Below are positions 8,382 to 10,701 of a stretch of 10,701 bases of DNA, one piece after another. The stretch is from Candidatus Nealsonbacteria bacterium RIFCSPHIGHO2_02_FULL_43_13 (lineage in GTDB: Bacteria; Patescibacteriota; Minisyncoccia; Minisyncoccales; MHMH01), in the NCBI GenBank assembly GCA_001819295.1, contig MHMD01000028.1, forward strand, positions 16,235 to 26,935. Direction: 5' to 3'. How positions within the stretch are numbered: position 1 is the first letter of the stretch; each line of letters starts with the position of its first letter. Made by a program: the position numbers and the translations under genes. The notes under the pieces were generated by a model that worked only from the letters and a program-made list of their open reading frames with translations, did no database searches and was not told where the DNA came from.

Positions 8382-8433
8382 TGCGTTAGACACTGATAAG
8401 TTCGTATACCACGGACTAAATCGGGTACCACGG

Positions 8434-8457
8434 AAAGGTCCTCAAAAGGGGCCTTTT
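8434..8457 (+). terminator. internal hairpin with short T-run inside the structured RNA
   Basis: AAAGGTCC (8434-8441) pairs with GGGCCTTT (8449-8456, one GU) across a 7-nt loop, followed by T-rich TTCTGTT. It could be an early terminator making a short RNA of about 70 nt, or simply the apical stem of the longer RNA. The weak T-tract favours the latter. Confidence 0.35.
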
Positions 8458-8458
8458 C

Positions 8459-8467
8459 TGTTATAAT
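8459..8467 (+). promoter_or_regulatory. possible internal extended -10 promoter
   Basis: TG-T-TATAAT is a perfect extended -10 sequence directly after the internal hairpin; no -35 is visible. A start near 8474 would begin at the strand CGTGGACTCGG, which pairs over 11 bp with 8545-8555, giving a compact RNA of about 110 nt including the terminator. It may be fortuitous in an A/T-rich loop. Confidence 0.3.
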
Positions 8468-8559
8468 AAATCCGTGGACTCGGGCCTGTGGTGTATAAAG
8501 TAGCATATCAGTGTTGGTACCTGATGAAGCGAGTGCAAATCTCGCCGGGTCCACGTCAG

Positions 8560-8586
8560 AAAGTCTTGGCAATCCCAGGACTTTTT
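8560..8586 (+). terminator. intrinsic terminator of the structured RNA
   Basis: AAAGTCTTGG (8560-8569) pairs with CCAGGACTTT (8575-8584) over ten base pairs (one GU) around a 5-nt loop, ending in a T-run 8582-8586. It lies 5 nt after the last paired segment of the RNA. Confidence 0.8.
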
Positions 8587-8604
8587 GATTTCCCGCAATA
8601 TCGT

Positions 8605-8646
8605 GAGGTCCGACCTCCCTCAAAATTACGGGGGAGGTCGGACCTC
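8605..8646. repeat. GAGGTC double palindrome, copy 2
   Basis: GAGGTCCGACCTCCC (8605-8619) pairs perfectly with 8632-8646. Outer flanks (CGTGAGGTC and GACCTCCTAA) match copy 1 at 6006-6047 in direct orientation. The loop (TCAAAATTAC) is the reverse complement of the loop in copy 1, and the central base of both arms is swapped between C and G. It lies 10 nt beyond the stop codon of relic B, as copy 1 lies 9 nt beyond the stop of the ligase/TPR gene. Confidence 0.9.
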
Positions 8647-8656
8647 CTAATATCCG

Positions 8657-8686
8657 TTACTTAAAGTGCGCCCCCAGCCCCTGGTT
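8657..8686 (-). pseudogene. LamG 3'-end relic B
   Basis: Minus-strand codons 8686-8657 encode NQGLGAHFK then TAA. Against relic C, over CAG-GGG-CTx to the stop, four codons differ only synonymously (CTG/CTA, GCG/GCT, CAC/CAT, TTT/TTC) and one changes Gly/Ser. That pattern implies past selection on a protein end like that of the LamG gene. No resemblance continues upstream. Confidence 0.5.
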
Positions 8687-8691
8687 ACTTG

Positions 8692-8711
8692 CCCTGAGCC
8701 GCGTCGAAGGG
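8692..8711. repeat. REP-like CCCTGAGC/TCGAAGGG element
   Basis: The sequence CCCTGAGCCGCGTCGAAGGG has short inverted ends (CCCT/AGGG) and the look of the CCCTTCGAC-x-GCTCAGGG repeat that I know from many bacterial genomes. It lies between relics B and C. Only one copy is visible here, so its repeat status rests on recognition. Confidence 0.5.
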
Positions 8712-8717
8712 TAATCC

Positions 8718-8759
8718 TTACTTGAAATGAGCACTTAGCCCCTGACTATAATCTAATCT
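8718..8759 (-). pseudogene. LamG 3'-end relic C
   Basis: Minus-strand codons 8759-8718 encode RLDYSQGLSAHFK then TAA, against RTDYNAGLSTHFK-TAA at the end of the intact LamG gene: 9 of 13 residues identical. This is the longest relic. It ends on its upstream side 5 nt from the left palindrome of the transposase element, so the element separates it from the intact LamG gene. Confidence 0.65.
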
Positions 8760-8764
8760 GGGCT

Positions 8765-8789
8765 CGTTGCTTAACTAAGTTAAGCAACG
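8765..8789. repeat. left palindrome of the RAYT element
   Basis: CGTTGCTTAAC (8765-8775) pairs with GTTAAGCAACG (8779-8789) over 11 bp with loop TAA. It ends one base from the transposase stop codon at 8791. Confidence 0.9.
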
Positions 8790-8790
8790 C

Positions 8791-9507
8791 CTATTCGAGG
8801 GTGAAAGAACTAATTTCGTCAAATTTTCTGTCTAATAACACGCTTTTTACGAACTTTTGATAATCGCTCGGGCTAGAAAAAAACTCTCCCAGCAGCCCCT
8901 TTTCAATAATAATTGAATTTCTTTTATTCAAATACTCCTGTTGCGTACTCCATTGGTATTCTTCGGCAAATTGCATTACTTTTTCTATATTTTTTATGCC
9001 ATTTTCTTTCAAATTGGGCTCAACCAATTCTCCTGGATTTAAGACATTAATGTAGACGAGAAGGTATTGAAGATATTTTTCGTTATCAATTAAAGCCGCT
9101 TTGAATGTTCCCTGGTATAAACTTCCCACCCTCTTATATTTATTGTTGAAATACTTTGTATAGCCAACGCCTAACTTATGCATGAAACAACTAATTCCGC
9201 CTTCTTTGATTTCTTCTATCAACAGATGAAAATGATTCGGCATCAAGCAATCGACTAAAATTCTGACCAAGGGTTTTCGTTCCCGATTATCTTTTTTAAA
9301 AAAATCTCTTAAAACTCCGAAAGTTACCCCTCCTCGGGTTTTTTCCAATTGCCAAAGCAGGTTTGCGGTTGCCTTTTCATCGTTGAACATAAACAAACCC
9401 TGAAGAAATCTCCATCGGTCATTATCATTCTTAAAAATATCCCTCTTTTCCACTCCCCGATTATAAATATGGTAAAAATTTCCTTTGTGAAACTGAATTT
9501 TTCTCAT
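8791..9507 (-). CDS. REP-associated / IS200-like Y1 (HUH) transposase
   Basis: This 238-residue protein belongs to the Y1 transposase superfamily, REP-associated (RAYT/TnpA-REP) branch. These single-strand DNA endonucleases bind hairpins and attack with a tyrosine. The N-terminus KGNFYHIYNRGVEKRDIF is typical. The metal-binding HUH motif is H92-F93-H94 within LMPNHFHLLIEE, and the catalytic tyrosine is probably Y116 (or Y119) in GYTKYFNNKY, followed by the family block RVGSLYQGTFKAALI. Further on, YLLVYINVLNP corresponds to the usual YIHLNP segment, and the tail FAEEYQWSTQQEYL matches the family. The frame is intact with all key residues, so the enzyme may be active. The start ATG 9505-9507 gives the canonical N-terminus; no Shine-Dalgarno precedes it (AAACAAAAAAG). 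Flanking inverted palindromes are its likely substrates. Confidence 0.9.
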   Translation of the reverse strand: MRKIQFHKGNFYHIYNRGVEKRDIFKNDNDRWRFLQGLFMFNDEKATANLLWQLEKTRGGVTFGVLRDFFKKDNRERKPLVRILVDCLMPNHFHLLIEEIKEGGISCFMHKLGVGYTKYFNNKYKRVGSLYQGTFKAALIDNEKYLQYLLVYINVLNPGELVEPNLKENGIKNIEKVMQFAEEYQWSTQQEYLNKRNSIIIEKGLLGEFFSSPSDYQKFVKSVLLDRKFDEISSFTLE

Positions 9508-9525
9508 CTTTTTTGTTTTAGGCTT

Positions 9526-9549
9526 ATTGCTTAACTTAGTTAAGCAACG
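9526..9549. repeat. right palindrome of the RAYT element
   Basis: TTGCTTAAC (9527-9535) pairs with GTTAAGCAA (9539-9547) over 9 bp with loop TTA; CG at 9548-9549 extends the match to the left copy. It lies 6 nt downstream of the LamG stop and 18 nt upstream of the transposase start. Confidence 0.88.
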
Positions 9550-9555
9550 ACCCTT

Positions 9556-10701
9556 TTATTTGAAGTGGGTGGAAAGGCCGGCGTTGTAATCGGTTCTTAT
9601 TTGTTCAGGAGTCCTGGCGTAGTTGTAAATGCGGACGTCGTCAATCAGGCCGTTGAAATAGTTTGTAATGTCACATTGGGTCCCAATATATGCGTTTCCC
9701 CCGGTTTGTAGTGTCCCGCTATAATCAGAATTGGAATTTTTAAGAACTCCGTTTACATAAATTTTTCTAGCAGTCCCATCAAAAGTGCCGACAACATGAT
9801 ACCACTGGTTTAAATTAAAGACCTCGCCACTGGAAAGCGGGCGTTCGGTTCCGCTAATTTTGGGATTAAACTGAAAATTACTGCTAGCATCCATTCTCAA
9901 TGAAGTGTAACCTTTGCAATAGAATTCGCTCCAAGATGTTACAGAATTTACTTTCACCCACATCGAAACGGTAATCGTATTGGCAATATCTAGACTTGTT
10001 CCGCTACCTGCATTAACATAATCATTCACGCCGTCGAAGGAGAGGGCCGAGCCGGATTTGCCCGCGACCCAGGCGGAAGAGGTGGCTGAGCCGGCGAGGA
10101 CGAGGGTGCCATCATTATTATTATCAGTAGAGTCATAAGCAGTTCTGCCTTCTCCTTCGTCGAATTTCCACTGGGCCACAGGTCCCCCTTTGTTGTAGTG
10201 ATAGCGAACTTCGGTATTAGATAGCGCCCGATTGTAAATACGGACCTCGTCGATAAGACCCGGGAAAAAGAGTGCACCATTATTATCTCGCCCAATGCTT
10301 AAACTAACCGTTGTAGCATCTAGATTACCAGTATATGTACCAGTATTTTTAAGAACTCCGTCTTGATAGAATCGGATAGTGCCGCTATCATTTTTATCCC
10401 AAGTTCCAACTAAATGATACCAAACATCTTGTGTCATTGCAGTTCCTACGGCAGTATTCGCAAAAATATCAATAGATGGAATTCCAGATGGATCACTCAT
10501 TAACCGATAACTATCCCTATCATCACTAGCGGTATTTTTGGAAACAATGGAATGCCATGCTGCCGCCGCCGTTCTTTTAGCCCAAGCTTCTACCGTGACT
10601 GCTGTAGTAATATTTTTTAAACTATCATTATTCCCCGCGTCCACATAATCATTGCTCCCGTCGAAGCTTAAAGCGCCGCCGACTTTGCCCTTTGTCCAGC
10701 T
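9556..10701 (-). CDS. LamG-like (concanavalin-type) surface protein, N-terminus beyond window
   Basis: The visible 381 residues hold two LamG-like jelly-roll domains, a fold typical of secreted adhesins or glycan-binding proteins. Domain 1 runs from the window edge (ALSFDGSNDYVDAG, then WYHLVGTWDKNDSGTIRFY) to DEVRIYNRALSNTEV. Domain 2 starts near PVAQWKFDEGEGR and repeats the same marks: ALSFDGVNDYVNAG, WYHVVGTFDGTARKIYVNG, DDVRIYNYARTPEQI. The frame stays open to 10701 (SWTKGKVGGALSFDG), so a GTG at 10642-10644 is not the real start; the gene continues to the right. It ends DYNAGLSTHFK with no membrane anchor or sorting motif visible. Three shorter copies of this ending lie downstream as relics. 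A ligand cannot be predicted. Extracellular location is inferred from the family, since the signal peptide would lie outside the window. Confidence 0.88.
   Translation of the reverse strand, partial: SWTKGKVGGALSFDGSNDYVDAGNNDSLKNITTAVTVEAWAKRTAAAAWHSIVSKNTASDDRDSYRLMSDPSGIPSIDIFANTAVGTAMTQDVWYHLVGTWDKNDSGTIRFYQDGVLKNTGTYTGNLDATTVSLSIGRDNNGALFFPGLIDEVRIYNRALSNTEVRYHYNKGGPVAQWKFDEGEGRTAYDSTDNNNDGTLVLAGSATSSAWVAGKSGSALSFDGVNDYVNAGSGTSLDIANTITVSMWVKVNSVTSWSEFYCKGYTSLRMDASSNFQFNPKISGTERPLSSGEVFNLNQWYHVVGTFDGTARKIYVNGVLKNSNSDYSGTLQTGGNAYIGTQCDITNYFNGLIDDVRIYNYARTPEQIRTDYNAGLSTHFK

Larger units (their letters stand above)
8388..8586 (+). ncRNA. candidate structured non-coding RNA of about 200 nt, family unassigned
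   Basis: A strong promoter and a perfect intrinsic terminator delimit this unit; no convincing reading frame lies inside. Complementary segments nest: 8390-8398 with 8506-8514 (9 bp), 8404-8412 with 8488-8496 (9 bp, two GU), 8428-8434 with 8471-8477 (7 bp), and 8434-8441 with 8449-8456 as apical hairpin. The result is a long hairpin with a 15/10-nt internal bubble. The 3' part has a hairpin GCGAG-TGCAAAT-CTCGC (8529-8545) resembling a tRNA T-arm, followed by CGGGT, which can pair with ACTCG at 8478-8482 as a pseudoknot. Alternatively, 8473-8483 pairs with 8545-8555 over 11 bp, mutually exclusive with the 8428-8434/8471-8477 stem. TACCACGGA occurs twice (8407-8415, 8426-8434). I recognise no signature of tmRNA, RNase P, SRP RNA or 5S rRNA. 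A 6S-like role is conceivable from the bubble but unproven. Confidence 0.6.
8765..9549 (-). mobile_element. RAYT element: Y1 transposase bracketed by inverted odd palindromes
   Basis: A HUH transposase gene (8791-9507) lies between palindromes 8765-8789 and 9526-9549. The left copy read on the plus strand matches the right copy read on the minus strand (CGTTGCTTAAC-TAA-GTTAAGCAA), so the pair forms terminal inverted repeats, each also a hairpin. No target duplication is seen at the outer edges, as expected for Y1 transposases. This fits a REP-associated transposase within its own REP pair. The element sits 6 nt beyond the LamG stop codon. Confidence 0.75.

Noticed and set aside
8473..8555. 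tRNA gene
   Set aside because: The T-arm-like hairpin and acceptor-like helix are present, but there is no D-arm, the anticodon-like stem has a 9-nt loop, position 55 of the T-loop is G, and no CCA follows.
8388..8586. T-box leader or riboswitch
   Set aside because: TCGGGTACCACGG slightly resembles a T-box, but the conserved GGGTGGTACC core is not matched and no gene follows on the plus strand.
8388..8586. tmRNA, RNase P RNA, SRP RNA, 5S rRNA or hammerhead ribozyme
   Set aside because: Signature sequences and lengths do not fit. CTGATGA at 8521-8527 is present, but the GAAA of a hammerhead does not follow the adjacent stem.
8375..8623. 82-codon minus-strand reading frame
   Set aside because: It runs antisense through the structured RNA and half of a palindromic repeat, and its product resembles no known family.
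6003..8650. CRISPR array
   Set aside because: The repeats are few, kilobases apart, self-complementary and not separated by uniform spacers; no cas gene is present.
8488..8661. Plus-strand frame from GTG of about 57 codons
   Set aside because: It crosses the RNA terminator and the GAGGTC repeat, with no ribosome binding site; it is open by chance.
9556..10644. LamG gene starting at GTG 10642-10644
   Set aside because: The frame remains open to the window edge and the upstream residues continue the LamG domain (ALSFDGSNDY), so this is an internal codon.

Overview
The window looks like a chromosomal piece of a small-genome uncultured bacterium, most likely Candidate Phyla Radiation / Patescibacteria (Parcubacteria-like). 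This is inferred from a compact RpoB of 1046 residues, an O-antigen-ligase-like membrane protein fused to TPR repeats, a LamG surface protein, many short palindromic repeats, and no clear Shine-Dalgarno sequence at any of the four visible starts. The standard code (UGA as stop) fits all genes. No search was possible, so the lineage call is provisional.

Layout. All protein genes lie on the minus strand, read right to left: a LamG protein whose N-terminus lies beyond the right edge (9556-10701); a REP-associated Y1 (HUH) transposase (8791-9507) bracketed by inverted palindromes; a repeat-rich non-coding stretch (8286-8790); a 742-residue ligase/TPR protein (6057-8285); then rpoB (2700-5840) and rpoC (1-2618, C-terminus cut by the left edge). 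rpoB and rpoC form an operon with two tandem sigma70-type promoters and an intrinsic-terminator-like hairpin in the leader, which suggests attenuation.

The stretch 8286-8790 is the most interesting part. On the plus strand it holds a near-consensus promoter (TTGACA, 16 bp, TATAAT), about 200 nt with extensive nested complementarity, and a perfect intrinsic terminator. Together these make a complete transcription unit for a structured RNA that I cannot assign to a family. The same stretch carries three minus-strand relics encoding variants of the peptide GLSxHFK-stop, which is how the intact LamG gene ends. Their differences are mostly synonymous, so they look like remnants of several LamG paralogue 3' ends.

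The third theme is palindromes. Three copies of a GAGGTYSGACCTC double palindrome occur, one inserted in frame in the ligase/TPR gene. A 20-bp inverted repeat fills the rpoB-rpoC gap, and odd-centred palindromes flank the transposase. Each gene 3' end in the window is followed by such an element within 1-24 nt, a distribution like REP/BIME elements mobilised by RAYT transposases.
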